Shown in pieces: positions 38,553 to 47,825 of a stretch of DNA of 47,844 nucleotides (positions are counted from its first letter, which is position 1; each line of letters opens with the position of its first letter). This stretch comes from Rhodocyclaceae bacterium (GTDB taxonomy: Bacteria; Pseudomonadota; Gammaproteobacteria; Burkholderiales; Rhodocyclaceae). The notes under the pieces are model-generated. The model saw only the letters and a list, made by a program, of their open reading frames with translations, made no database searches and was not told the origin of the DNA. A program made the translations under genes and the position numbers. The stretch lies in contig JAOAHQ010000008.1 in the NCBI GenBank assembly GCA_026415155.1, positions 1 to 47,844 on the forward strand. The letters are read 5' to 3'.

Positions 38553-38961
38553 TTTGAAACTCCCGCCCGTCGGGCAGCCGATAGCGCGCAAAATCCTTGC
38601 AATCGAGCGTCATGATCTCGTGAATGCCGGTCTCGACCGCGAGCCAATAGAGCGAGGCGTCGGCGAAGTCCATTTCCGCTTGAGCGTCGGTATAGCGCGC
38701 CATCCAGCGCACCATGTCCTCGAGATGCGCAGGATCGAAGGGGTAAACGATGACACCTCCTAAGCCCACCCACTTGAGCATCTCAAAGCGGCGCGGCGGC
38801 GCAAGCATATAGCTTGCCTCGGCGATGCAAGGCCAGGTCGTAACGAGTCGGGTGCCTTCCTGAGCTAGCCGAGCAAGCTTGGCCTCGACTTCGCTGCGAT
38901 GGGCGTCGGTTGGCGAGAAGGCAGCAATCAAAGGGCCCGCATCAAAGAGAATGCTTCGCAC
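38545..38961 (-). CDS. PIN-domain (VapC-like) toxin ribonuclease
   Basis: 138 residues from GTG 38961. The acidic metal-binding set of PIN nucleases is present: Asp7 in [13 protein letters not shown], Glu48 in CIAEASYML, Asp98/Asp101 in [10 protein letters not shown] and Asp120/Asp123 in [13 protein letters not shown] toxins of this size typically cleave tRNA or rRNA. The start overlaps the CopG-type antitoxin gene by 20 bases, the normal antitoxin-toxin order. It sits inside the mcm-meaB-pccBA run on the same strand. Confidence 0.88.
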   Translation of the reverse strand: MRSILFDAGPLIAAFSPTDAHRSEVEAKLARLAQEGTRLVTTWPCIAEASYMLAPPRRFEMLKWVGLGGVIVYPFDPAHLEDMVRWMARYTDAQAEMDFADASLYWLAVETGIHEIMTLDCKDFARYRLPDGREFQIV

Positions 38962-39193
38962 GGAGTTTGTCCTTGACCTTCTCGCTGGCGTTCTCCGAAT
39001 CGCGGCTGGTCGGCTCGCAGACGCAATAGGCCTCTGGATCGCGCACCTCCATGAGCAAGGCATAAGGGTTCTTCATGCCGAGCACGCGCTCCAAGGCATC
39101 CTTGACGACCTCGGACTTCGTGATGCCGCGCCGCCGCGCTTCCTGCTCGAGGCGGCTTTCCAGCAAGGGATCGAGACGAACGGATAGGGCCAT
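38942..39193 (-). CDS. CopG/ribbon-helix-helix antitoxin
   Basis: 83 residues. The N-terminus ALSVRLDPLLESRLEQEARRRGITKSEVVKDALERVL is a ribbon-helix-helix DNA-binding domain (about 2-38). The C-terminal half ([23 protein letters not shown]) is charged and would wrap the PIN toxin. A GGAGGATGCC ribosome site precedes the ATG. A perfect 17-bp palindrome lies 20-36 bases upstream and is the likely autoregulatory operator. Confidence 0.88.
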   Translation of the reverse strand: MALSVRLDPLLESRLEQEARRRGITKSEVVKDALERVLGMKNPYALLMEVRDPEAYCVCEPTSRDSENASEKVKDKLRAKHSL

Positions 39194-39212
39194 GGCATCC
39201 TCCAGGAGTGAA

Positions 39213-39229
39213 ATACGGTATTACCGTAT
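39213..39229. promoter_or_regulatory. Palindromic operator of the toxin-antitoxin pair
   Basis: ATACGGTA-T-TACCGTAT, a perfect inverted repeat between the mcm stop (39242) and the antitoxin start (39193). It has the position expected for autorepression by a ribbon-helix-helix antitoxin and contains A/T-rich steps usable as a -10 region. Confidence 0.75.
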
Positions 39230-39241
39230 CACAGTTCATCC

Positions 39242-41407
<2,166 letters not shown>

Positions 41408-41461
41408 CGCATCCACTCCGCTCTTCGTCGTTATAGGCATAGTCCGCTGGACTGAGGCCGC

Positions 41462-41490
41462 TTGACTTTCTCGCGCCCAAATAATACTTT
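41462..41490 (+). promoter_or_regulatory. Candidate promoter of the GntR-crotonase pair
   Basis: TTGACT (41462-41467), 17-base spacer, TACTTT (41485-41490). The predicted start of transcription is within a few bases of the ATG at 41501. A CATAATTATG palindrome at 41494-41503 overlaps the start codon and could be a GntR site. No ribosome-binding site is visible. Confidence 0.45.
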
Positions 41491-41500
41491 ATCCATAATT

Positions 41501-42172
41501 ATGAATGCAAGAGACGATGAAAAGCCGCTGGCGCTGCCGGCGCTCTACGAACAGGTCGCCGAGCGGCTGCGCGCGCGCATCTATGCGCACGAGCTTGCGC
41601 CCGGCGCTTGGATCGACGAACAGGCGCTCGCCGACGAGTTCGGCATCTCCAGGACGCCGCTGCGCGAGGCGCTCAAGGTGCTCGCCGCCGAGGGGCTCGT
41701 GGTGCTCAAACCGCGGCGCGGCTGCTACGTCGCGCAGTTGTCGGAGCGCGATCTCGACGAAATCTTCCCCGTGCTGGCGCTACTCGAAGGCCATGCCGCC
41801 GAACAGGCCTGCCGGCGTCTTTCGAGCGCCGACTTCGCGCGCCTCGAAGCGCTGCATGCCGAGCTCGAGCGCCACGCCGCGGCACACGACACCGACCGCT
41901 TCTTCGAGGCGAACCAGGCCTTCCACAACGCCTTGCAGTCGCTCGCCGGCAACCGCTGGCTCTCGCAGCTCATCGACGACACGCGCAAGTTCTTGAAGCT
42001 CACGCGCCGCGATTCGCTGCGGCTCGAAGGTCGCATCGAGCAATCGCTCGCCGAACACCGCCAGCTCCTCGCCGCGCTGGCGCGGCGCGATGCGGCTGCC
42101 GTGTGCCAGGCAATGCAGGCGCACATCCTTTCCGGCCGCGCGGCGCTCGCGCAGCTTCTGACGCAATCGTGA
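41501..42172 (+). CDS. GntR-family transcriptional regulator (FadR/FCD subgroup)
   Basis: 223 residues from ATG 41501. The N-terminal winged helix is at about 10-75 (VAERLRARIYAHELAPGAWIDEQALADEFGISRTPLREAL then VVLKPRRGCYVAQLS). The FCD ligand domain (about 80-220) has the metal-site histidine pattern FHNALQSLAGN and an EHRQLLAAL motif. Divergent from mcm and coupled to the crotonase gene, it is a candidate regulator of propionyl-CoA/methylmalonyl-CoA genes, probably responding to an acid or CoA-derived ligand. Target and ligand are inference. Confidence 0.9.
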   Translation: MNARDDEKPLALPALYEQVAERLRARIYAHELAPGAWIDEQALADEFGISRTPLREALKVLAAEGLVVLKPRRGCYVAQLSERDLDEIFPVLALLEGHAAEQACRRLSSADFARLEALHAELERHAAAHDTDRFFEANQAFHNALQSLAGNRWLSQLIDDTRKFLKLTRRDSLRLEGRIEQSLAEHRQLLAALARRDAAAVCQAMQAHILSGRAALAQLLTQS

Positions 42173-42945
42173 GCGGCGCGATTCTCTTCAAGCGCGAGGG
42201 CCGCTGCGCCTTCGTCACGCTCGCCAACCCCGGCAAGAAGAATGCCCTCGATGCCGCGATGTGGCGGCGGCTCGCCGAGGTCTTCGCCGAGCTCGACGCG
42301 CAAGACGGCTTGCGCTGCATCGTCATCGCGGGCGAGGGCGGGGCCTTCGCCGCCGGCGGCGATCTCGATGAGATGCATAAAGCGCGCGCCACGGTCGAAG
42401 GCGCGCTTGCCTATCATGAAACCGTCGGCCGGGCGCTCGAGGCCATCGCGCACTGCCGCCATCCGGTGATCGCCGAGATCCGCGGCCCCTGTGTCGGCGG
42501 CGGGCTCGAGATCGCCTGTGCCTGCGATCTGCGGATCGCGGCCGCCTCGGCGCGCTTCGGCATCCCGATCCAGCGGCTTGGCTTTTCGATCTTTCCCGGC
42601 GAACTCGCAGCACTGCTCAGGCTCGTCGGCCCGGCCGTCATCAAGGAGCTCCTCCTCGAAGGCCGCCTGCTCTCGGCCCGTGAAGCCTACGAGAAAGGCC
42701 TGGTGACACGCGTCGTCGCCGACGCAGCGCTCGCCGAAGAGGTGCGTGCGACGGCCGAGCGCATCGCCGCCGGCGCGCCGCTCGTCGCGCGCGCTCACAA
42801 GCAGTGGATCGCACGCCTGTTGGACGGCGCCCCTTTGACGGACGACGAAAAACGGGCATCCTTCGCCTTTCTCGACACGGCGGACTACCGGGAAGGCCTG
42901 GCGGCCTTCCGGGACAAGCGCCCGCCACGCTTCACAGGAACCTAG
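42169..42945 (+). CDS. Enoyl-CoA hydratase/isomerase (crotonase) family protein, atypical active site
   Basis: 258 residues from GTG 42169, which overlaps the GntR stop. Crotonase-fold landmarks are the oxyanion loops GAFAAGGDLDEMH (about 55-67) and GPCVGGGLEIACACDLRI. Of the two glutamates used by canonical hydratases, the first equivalent is present (GGGLEIA). The second, normally in an FGxPEv block, is replaced: the sequence reads FGIPIQRLGFSIFPGE. This suggests a decarboxylase, isomerase or hydrolase rather than a hydratase. With mcm next door, a malonyl- or methylmalonyl-CoA-type decarboxylase is a possibility but not shown. Confidence 0.85.
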   Translation: MSGAILFKREGRCAFVTLANPGKKNALDAAMWRRLAEVFAELDAQDGLRCIVIAGEGGAFAAGGDLDEMHKARATVEGALAYHETVGRALEAIAHCRHPVIAEIRGPCVGGGLEIACACDLRIAAASARFGIPIQRLGFSIFPGELAALLRLVGPAVIKELLLEGRLLSAREAYEKGLVTRVVADAALAEEVRATAERIAAGAPLVARAHKQWIARLLDGAPLTDDEKRASFAFLDTADYREGLAAFRDKRPPRFTGT

Positions 42946-42959
42946 AGGAGCTCATCTCC

Positions 42960-43418
42960 ATGTCTCACAGAATCGCCGCGGCCCTCGCCGCCGCGCTCTT
43001 CGCCACGCTCGCCCTGCCCGCGCCCGCCGCCGAGCACGCCAAAGTCGGCGCTCGCCCGACGGCCCCTCAGGCGGCGAAAAACCGCATCGTCATCCAGATC
43101 AACGAGGACGATGGCAAGAAATGGATGGCGGTGCTCGCCAACATCAAGAACATCCAGGCCGAGCTCGGGCAAAGGAATGTCGCGATCGCCGTCGTCGCCA
43201 TCGGCGCGGGGCTCGGCATGCTCGCCGCCGATTCGATCGCCGCCAACGAGGTCGAGGATGCGATCAAAACCGGCGTCGAGTTCATCGCCTGCGGCAATTC
43301 GATGACGGCGCAGAAGGTCGCGCCGGAGGATCTCGTCGCCGGCAGCCAGATCGCCAAGGCCGGCTATGTCGAGATCATGCGCCGCCAGCAAGCCGGCTGG
43401 ACCTACCTACGACCATGA
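42960..43418 (+). CDS. Exported DsrE-like family protein
   Basis: 152 residues from ATG 42960, GAGGAG upstream. A signal peptide (RIAAALAAALFATLALPAPAAE) is followed by KVGARPTA, encoded by the 23-bp repeat, and then a DsrE/F-like domain (NRIVIQINEDDGKKWMAVLANIKNI, VAIVAIGAGLGML-type strand, VEFIACGNSM with a single Cys). DsrE-fold proteins in the cytoplasm relay sulfur, and exported versions are of unknown role. The conserved Cys in ACGNSM is present. The HAD gene follows with an ATGA overlap. Confidence 0.88.
   Translation: MSHRIAAALAAALFATLALPAPAAEHAKVGARPTAPQAAKNRIVIQINEDDGKKWMAVLANIKNIQAELGQRNVAIAVVAIGAGLGMLAADSIAANEVEDAIKTGVEFIACGNSMTAQKVAPEDLVAGSQIAKAGYVEIMRRQQAGWTYLRP
43041..43063 (-). 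repeat. 23-bp dispersed repeat, copy 11 (inside the DsrE-like gene)
   Basis: On the minus strand GCCGTCGGGC then GAGCGCCGACTTT, an exact consensus match. Translated in the gene as KVGARPTA, exactly between the signal peptide and the folded domain. Confidence 0.85.
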
Positions 43419-44065
43419 TCGACTGGAACGCGATCGACACCGTCTTGCTCGACATGGACGGCACCTTGCTCGATCTCCATTTCGACAACCACTTCTGGCT
43501 CACGCATGTGCCGCAGCGCTACGCCGAAGCGAAGGGCCTGCCGTATGAGGCGGCGCGCGAGGAGCTCATGGCGCGCTATCACGCGCGCGCCGGCACGCTC
43601 GAGTGGTATTCGGTCGATTACTGGGAGACCGAGCTTGAGCTCGACATCATGCGGCTTAAGGAGGAAGTCGCCCACTTGATCCAGGTGCATCCGGCCGTCG
43701 TCGACTTCCTTGGCTGGCTGAGGCGGGAAGGAAAGCGCATCGTGCTCGCCACCAATGCGCATCACAAGAGCCTGACGCTCAAGCTGGCGAAGACCGGTCT
43801 CGAACCCCACTTCGATGCGATCGTCTCCTCCCACGCGCTGGGCTGCGCGAAAGAGGAGCGCTGCTTTTGGGAGAAACTGCGCGCGCTCGAGCCCTTCGAG
43901 CCGGCGCGCACGCTGCTCGTCGATGACAGCCTGCCTGTCCTCGATGCGGCGCGCGATTACGGCATCCGCCATCTGGTGGCGGTCCGCACCCCCGACACGA
44001 AACTGCCGCCGAAAGACACGCGCGGCTATCCGGCGATTGACAGCTTCGCCGAGCTGCTTCCATAA
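43415..44065 (+). CDS. yrfG: HAD-superfamily GMP/IMP 5'-nucleotidase, YrfG-like
   Basis: 216 residues, ATGA overlap with the DsrE-like gene. Motif I is TVLLDMDGTLLDL (D13 and D15), followed by HFDNHFWLTHVPQRYAEAKG, a block typical of YrfG. Motif II is IVLATNAHHKSL and motif IV RTLLVDDSLPVLDAA. YrfG dephosphorylates purine nucleotides such as GMP and IMP in vitro. The stop codon overlaps the first bases of a Fur-box-like palindrome belonging to the following iron transporter gene. Confidence 0.88.
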   Translation: MIDWNAIDTVLLDMDGTLLDLHFDNHFWLTHVPQRYAEAKGLPYEAAREELMARYHARAGTLEWYSVDYWETELELDIMRLKEEVAHLIQVHPAVVDFLGWLRREGKRIVLATNAHHKSLTLKLAKTGLEPHFDAIVSSHALGCAKEERCFWEKLRALEPFEPARTLLVDDSLPVLDAARDYGIRHLVAVRTPDTKLPPKDTRGYPAIDSFAELLP

Positions 44066-44083
44066 TGAGAACTGTTCTCAACT
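44062..44083. promoter_or_regulatory. Fur-box-like palindrome before the FeoB-like gene
   Basis: ATAATGAGAACTGTTCTCAAC. The core TGAGAAC-T-GTTCTCA (44066-44080) is a perfect 15-bp inverted repeat, and the first ten bases match the classical ATAATGATAA half-site at nine positions. It lies 18 bases before the TTG start of the FeoB-like gene. Confidence 0.65.
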
Positions 44084-44097
44084 AGTCGGCTCGCTGC

Positions 44098-46146
44098 TTG
44101 TCCTCCGCACCGCACACCTTTCCGCTTGCCGGCCCCTTGCTGCGCGGCAGCCGCTGCCCGCGCGTGGCGATCCTCGGCCAGGCGCGCGCCGGCAAGAGCG
44201 CCATCTTCCGCGCCGCCTCGAGCACGGCGGTGCGCCACGCGCGCCTCGCCGGCATCGGCCCGGCCTATGAAGAATGCCAGGTCGAGGTCGGGCTCGACCA
44301 GCTCTCGCTCGTCGATCTGCCGGCACTCGAAACCTTCCATAGCCTCTCGCCCGAGACGGCGGTGATTCTGAAATACCTGCTGTGGGGCGATTGCTGGCCG
44401 GCGATCGCGCGGCACGAGGCGCACCAGCCGGCCGCGGCCTTCGCCGCGCCGGACGTGCTGCTTCTGGTGATCGACGCCACGGCGCTCGAGCGCGATCTCG
44501 AGCTTGCCCTGGAGCTCGCGCAGATCGGCAAACCGCTCGTCATCGCCTTGAACCGCATGGACGAAGCCCGTGCCAAGCGCCTCTTCATCAACGTGCGGGC
44601 ACTCTCGGAACGGCTGGGCGCTCCTGTGGTGCCGACCGTCGCCCACATGGGGCTGGGCCTCGCTGAGCTCTTCACCGCCATCGTGCGCGCGGCGCGTGAA
44701 AGGCGCGCGCCGACGCCCCAGCCGCCTTCGCCCTACATCGCCCAGCATCTCGCGCCGATCGCCGAGCTGGCGGCGCAAGCCGAGGTGGCCGAGGCCTTTC
44801 GCGCGCCGACCACTTTTTTAGCCCAGCAGCTCGCCGAAAACGACGACTACTTCGCCGCCGAGCTCCGCTGCCATTTTCCGCAGCATCATGGCGCGCTGCT
44901 CGCCGCGCGCGAGGCGGCCGATGCGGCGCTCCCCCGCCCCCTGGGCGAAGAAATCCATGCCGACCGCCACCATCGCGCGGCGCTGCTCTTCGAAGCCGTC
45001 ACGCGGCCCGGCGGCGGCGAGATCACCCCGCGCTGGCAGCGGCTTGCCGACGAACTCTTCTTGCATCCGCGCTGGGGCTTTGCCGGCACGCTGGCTATCT
45101 TCGCGCTGGTGCTCTTCTTCGTCTTCGAGGTGAGCAGCTGGCTCGATGCGCTCACCGTCGCACGCTTGAATGCCTGGGCGGAAGCCTGGCAGCCAAGCGG
45201 CTTGGACGGCATCCTCCTGCGCGCCGTGGCCGATGGCCTGCTGGGGCTCATGGGCATCGTCATTCCCTACATGATCCCGCTCGTGCTGCTCCTTGCCTTC
45301 CTCGAAGAATCGGGCCTCATGCATCGCGTCGCCTTCGTCGTCGACCGCGGCTTTCACCGGCTCGGCCTGCACGGCGGCGTGGCGCTGCCCTTCCTGATGG
45401 GGCTGGGCTGCAACGTGCCGGCGCTCGCTGCCACGGCCGCGGTCACCCACGGCCGCGACCGTGCGGTGGCCGCGCTCCTCATCACCTTCTTGCCCTGCTC
45501 GGCGCGCTCGGCGGTCATCCTCGCCTTGGGCGGCAAGTATCTCGGCGGCTTCGGCGTCTTCGCCCTCTTCATGCTCGCGCCGATTGTCGTCAGCCTCGTC
45601 GGCAAATTCCTCAAGCATCGCTATCCCGAAACCACGCCAGGCATCATCCAGGAAATCCCTCCCTATGCGCTGCCCACGCTGCGCCGGCTCGTCTGGCTTA
45701 CCTGGGAGCGAAGCCGCGACATCGTCACGATCGTCTTGCCGCTCTTGGTCGCCGGCAGCGTCGTGCTCGCGCTACTTGCCTATTTCGGCCTCGATGCGTG
45801 GATCAACTGGCTCCTTGCCCCGGTGACGAGCGGCTGGCTGGGGCTGCCCGCCGAGCTTGGCGTGCCGATCCTCTTTGGCGTACTGAGAAAGGAGCTTTCG
45901 CTCCTGATGGTCTTCCAGGCACTCGGCACGCAGGAACTCGCCGGCGTGCTCGATTCGACGCAGATCGCCACCTTCCTGGCCTTTCTCACCTTTTACGTGC
46001 CCTGCATCTCCACCTTCGCGATGATGCTCAAGCTCCTTGGCCGGCGCGAGGCGTTCTTTTCCGTGGCGCTGTCGGTCTCAGCGGCGCTCGCCGTCGCCGC
46101 GGCCGTACGCTGGCCTCTCGAGCTCTTCTCGGCTATGCTGAGCTGA
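44098..46146 (+). CDS. feoB: FeoB-like ferrous iron transporter
   Basis: 682 residues from TTG 44098. An N-terminal G domain has G1 GQARAGKSAIF (about 27-37), DLPALETFHSLSPET at G3, and G4 LNRMDEA. A helical insertion follows (about 205-330), then the membrane part (about 335-680) with two Gate-like repeats (LPFLMGLGCNVPALAATAAV and GVPILFGVLRKELSLLMVFQA). The GCNVPA and LRKEL motifs are FeoB signatures. Shorter than E. coli FeoB (773) and with an unusual G3: FeoB normally has DLPGxYSL, here DLPALETFHSL. No feoA is adjacent. The Fur-box-like site upstream supports iron control. Confidence 0.88.
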   Translation: MSSAPHTFPLAGPLLRGSRCPRVAILGQARAGKSAIFRAASSTAVRHARLAGIGPAYEECQVEVGLDQLSLVDLPALETFHSLSPETAVILKYLLWGDCWPAIARHEAHQPAAAFAAPDVLLLVIDATALERDLELALELAQIGKPLVIALNRMDEARAKRLFINVRALSERLGAPVVPTVAHMGLGLAELFTAIVRAARERRAPTPQPPSPYIAQHLAPIAELAAQAEVAEAFRAPTTFLAQQLAENDDYFAAELRCHFPQHHGALLAAREAADAALPRPLGEEIHADRHHRAALLFEAVTRPGGGEITPRWQRLADELFLHPRWGFAGTLAIFALVLFFVFEVSSWLDALTVARLNAWAEAWQPSGLDGILLRAVADGLLGLMGIVIPYMIPLVLLLAFLEESGLMHRVAFVVDRGFHRLGLHGGVALPFLMGLGCNVPALAATAAVTHGRDRAVAALLITFLPCSARSAVILALGGKYLGGFGVFALFMLAPIVVSLVGKFLKHRYPETTPGIIQEIPPYALPTLRRLVWLTWERSRDIVTIVLPLLVAGSVVLALLAYFGLDAWINWLLAPVTSGWLGLPAELGVPILFGVLRKELSLLMVFQALGTQELAGVLDSTQIATFLAFLTFYVPCISTFAMMLKLLGRREAFFSVALSVSAALAVAAAVRWPLELFSAMLS

Positions 46147-46787
46147 TGCGCCGGCCGCTTTATGTGCTCATTGCCAGCTTGGCTCCGCTCGTCGCGGGGG
46201 CGCAGGCCCTTTACCTCTGCGAAGACCCGCGCACCGGGCGAAAAATCGCCCAGGACAGCCCCTGCAAGACCGGCAAGCTGCTGCGTAGCTACGAGCTGCC
46301 GAGCCTTGAAGAGCAAAAGGCCCGTGAGGCGGCGAGTCGCCAGGCCAAACGCGAATTTGAGCGGCTGCACCCGGGCACCTATGCGCCCGAGGAATACATG
46401 ACGGAAGAAGAGCTCGCCGCCTGGCGCGCCGAGCAAGGCAGGCGCGAAGCCTTGCGGCGTAAGCAGGAGGAGGCCGCCGCCATTCAAGAAGCGCAGCGCC
46501 GCGCGCAGGAAGCCGAACGGCGCGCCCGGGAAGCCGAGCGCACCGCGGAGGAAGCTCGCGCGAAGGCCTCGGCCGCCGAAGCCGCTGCCAGCCGCACCGA
46601 GCGGCCGCTTCTCATCGTGCCGACACCCGCCCTCGTCCCCGCCCCGCCGTATCAGCCGCGCCTGCCCACGGCGCCCCGGCCGGCACCCTTCCTTCAGCCG
46701 CGCTGCGAGCGCGAAGACTGCCAGGAGGCGCCACCGCGCCGCGAAGGACGCGAAGCGCCGCCCGCCACGGGGCGGCGGCCTCTGTAA
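46146..46787 (+). CDS. Exported coiled-coil protein with DUF4124-like N-terminus
   Basis: 213 residues, TGATG overlap with the feoB stop. A signal peptide (RPLYVLIASLAPLVAGAQA) is followed by a short DUF4124-like segment (LYLCEDPRTGRKIAQDSPCKTG with two Cys). A long Glu/Arg/Ala helix comes next (about 55-150; RRAQEAERRAREAERTAEEARAK pattern) and a Pro-rich tail ending in TGRRPL. The helix is TolA-like but no TonB C-terminal domain is seen. Unknown function, translationally coupled to the iron transporter. Confidence 0.75.
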   Translation: MRRPLYVLIASLAPLVAGAQALYLCEDPRTGRKIAQDSPCKTGKLLRSYELPSLEEQKAREAASRQAKREFERLHPGTYAPEEYMTEEELAAWRAEQGRREALRRKQEEAAAIQEAQRRAQEAERRAREAERTAEEARAKASAAEAAASRTERPLLIVPTPALVPAPPYQPRLPTAPRPAPFLQPRCEREDCQEAPPRREGREAPPATGRRPL

Positions 46788-46788
46788 G

Positions 46789-46811
46789 GCCGTCCCGCCA
46801 GCGCCGAGAAA
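46789..46811 (+). repeat. 23-bp dispersed repeat, copy 12 (intergenic)
   Basis: GCCGTCCCGC then CAGCGCCGAGAAA. It starts 2 bases after the stop of the coiled-coil gene, between it and a convergent gene. Confidence 0.75.
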
Positions 46812-46841
46812 AACAAACCTGCGCTTGTGTCTATCGAGCCC

Positions 46842-47492
46842 CTACCAACTCCTGGGCTCGAAGTCGGGGCGGTTTTTCAGCACCACGTCGTCATCGGCCT
46901 GCACGAGCACATACAGGCCCTGCCGCTCGGCATAGCGAATCACTTCCTCCGGCGCGCCCATCGCCGCCACCGCGCCATGCAAGACCTTGTCGGCGTGCTC
47001 CGTGAAGCAGGCCTTGAAGCGGGCAAGCCGATCGAGATGCTCATCGACGTCGTCGCTGGTCAAGCGGCTCTTGCATTCGACGGCGATCGCATGATCGCCA
47101 TTGATGACCAAGAGGTCGATCTCGAGGATCGCCTCGCCCTCGTCGTTCTTGGCCAAGGCGTTCGGATAGACGCGATGCACCGGAATGCCGCGCGCCTGGA
47201 AGAGCCGCACCACGGCAGGTTGCACCATGTCCTGCACGAATTGCCCGACCCGGTTGCCCAAGTCCCCGAGCTGGCGCTTGAGCTCGCGGATCTGCCGGTC
47301 GGTCTCCTGCATGCGCCGGTCGGTCTCCTTGCCGGATTCGCGCAGCTCGCGGATCAGTTGATCCGTCTCTTGCATACGGCGATCGGTCTCCTGGCCCTGC
47401 TCGGCCAGCGAGAAGATCATCGCTTTGAGTTCATCCCAGGAAATGTCGGCAGCGGTCGTCATATGGCAGAACATCGACGATTCATTCGGCAT
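46842..47492 (-). CDS. DUF3782-like protein with coiled coil and PD-(D/E)XK-type nuclease fold
   Basis: 216 residues from ATG 47492; ATG 47462 (MTTAADISWDEL) is an alternative start. The N-terminal third is a coiled coil built from near-identical repeats (RRMQETDQLIREL, RRMQETDRQIREL), encoded by an imperfect DNA direct repeat around 47290-47400. The C-terminal domain has EIDLLVINGDHAIAVECKS (about 140-160), with the D-(x)n-ExK pattern of PD-(D/E)XK nucleases. Homologues annotated DUF3782 are frequent in cyanobacteria and proteobacteria and often behave as accessory genes. No substrate can be stated. Confidence 0.8.
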   Translation of the reverse strand: MPNESSMFCHMTTAADISWDELKAMIFSLAEQGQETDRRMQETDQLIRELRESGKETDRRMQETDRQIRELKRQLGDLGNRVGQFVQDMVQPAVVRLFQARGIPVHRVYPNALAKNDEGEAILEIDLLVINGDHAIAVECKSRLTSDDVDEHLDRLARFKACFTEHADKVLHGAVAAMGAPEEVIRYAERQGLYVLVQADDDVVLKNRPDFEPRSW

Positions 47493-47531
47493 GACCAGTT
47501 TACCACTGCGCCGCGCAGGAGGAAATGAGGT

Positions 47532-47825
47532 TCAGGCAGCTCCGCCGAGCGCCGCGATCACCTCAGGCGGGGCCTGGACGAGCTCGATCAGCACGCCCTC
47601 GCCGGCGATCGGAAATTCGTCGCTCGCCTTCGGATGCAGAAAGCAGATGTCATGGCCCGCCGCGCCCTTGCGGATGCCGCCGGGCGCAAAGCGCACGCCC
47701 TGGGCCGTGAGCCACTCGACGGCCTTGGGCAGATCAGCGGCCCACAGGCCGACGTGATTGAGCGGTGTTGCATGCACCGCCGGCTTCTTTTCGGGATCGA
47801 TGGGTTGCATCAGATCCACTTCGAC
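47532..47825 (-). CDS. VOC-family protein, methylmalonyl-CoA epimerase-like, 5' end missing
   Basis: 98 residues of real sequence. The beginning is cut by the contig end, and five residues (MYKRQ) that appear upstream come from adapter DNA. The visible half-domain [25 protein letters not shown] and the later DICFLHPK then [11 protein letters not shown] match the C-terminal beta-alpha-beta unit of methylmalonyl-CoA epimerases (HHIAFEVDD..., FLHPK..., GVLIELVE). Metal ligands expected there are the His in NHVG and the Glu in LIELVQ. If correct it would complete the propionyl-CoA route of this window. Lactoylglutathione-lyase-like members are the alternative. Confidence 0.65.
   Translation of the reverse strand, partial: VEVDLMQPIDPEKKPAVHATPLNHVGLWAADLPKAVEWLTAQGVRFAPGGIRKGAAGHDICFLHPKASDEFPIAGEGVLIELVQAPPEVIAALGGAA

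Noticed and set aside
41814-41836. Degenerate repeat copy in the GntR gene
   Set aside because: It matches about 19 of 23 bases and encodes RRLSSADF, but the FCD helix naturally has similar residues. Left out of the repeat count and mentioned only as a possible thirteenth copy.
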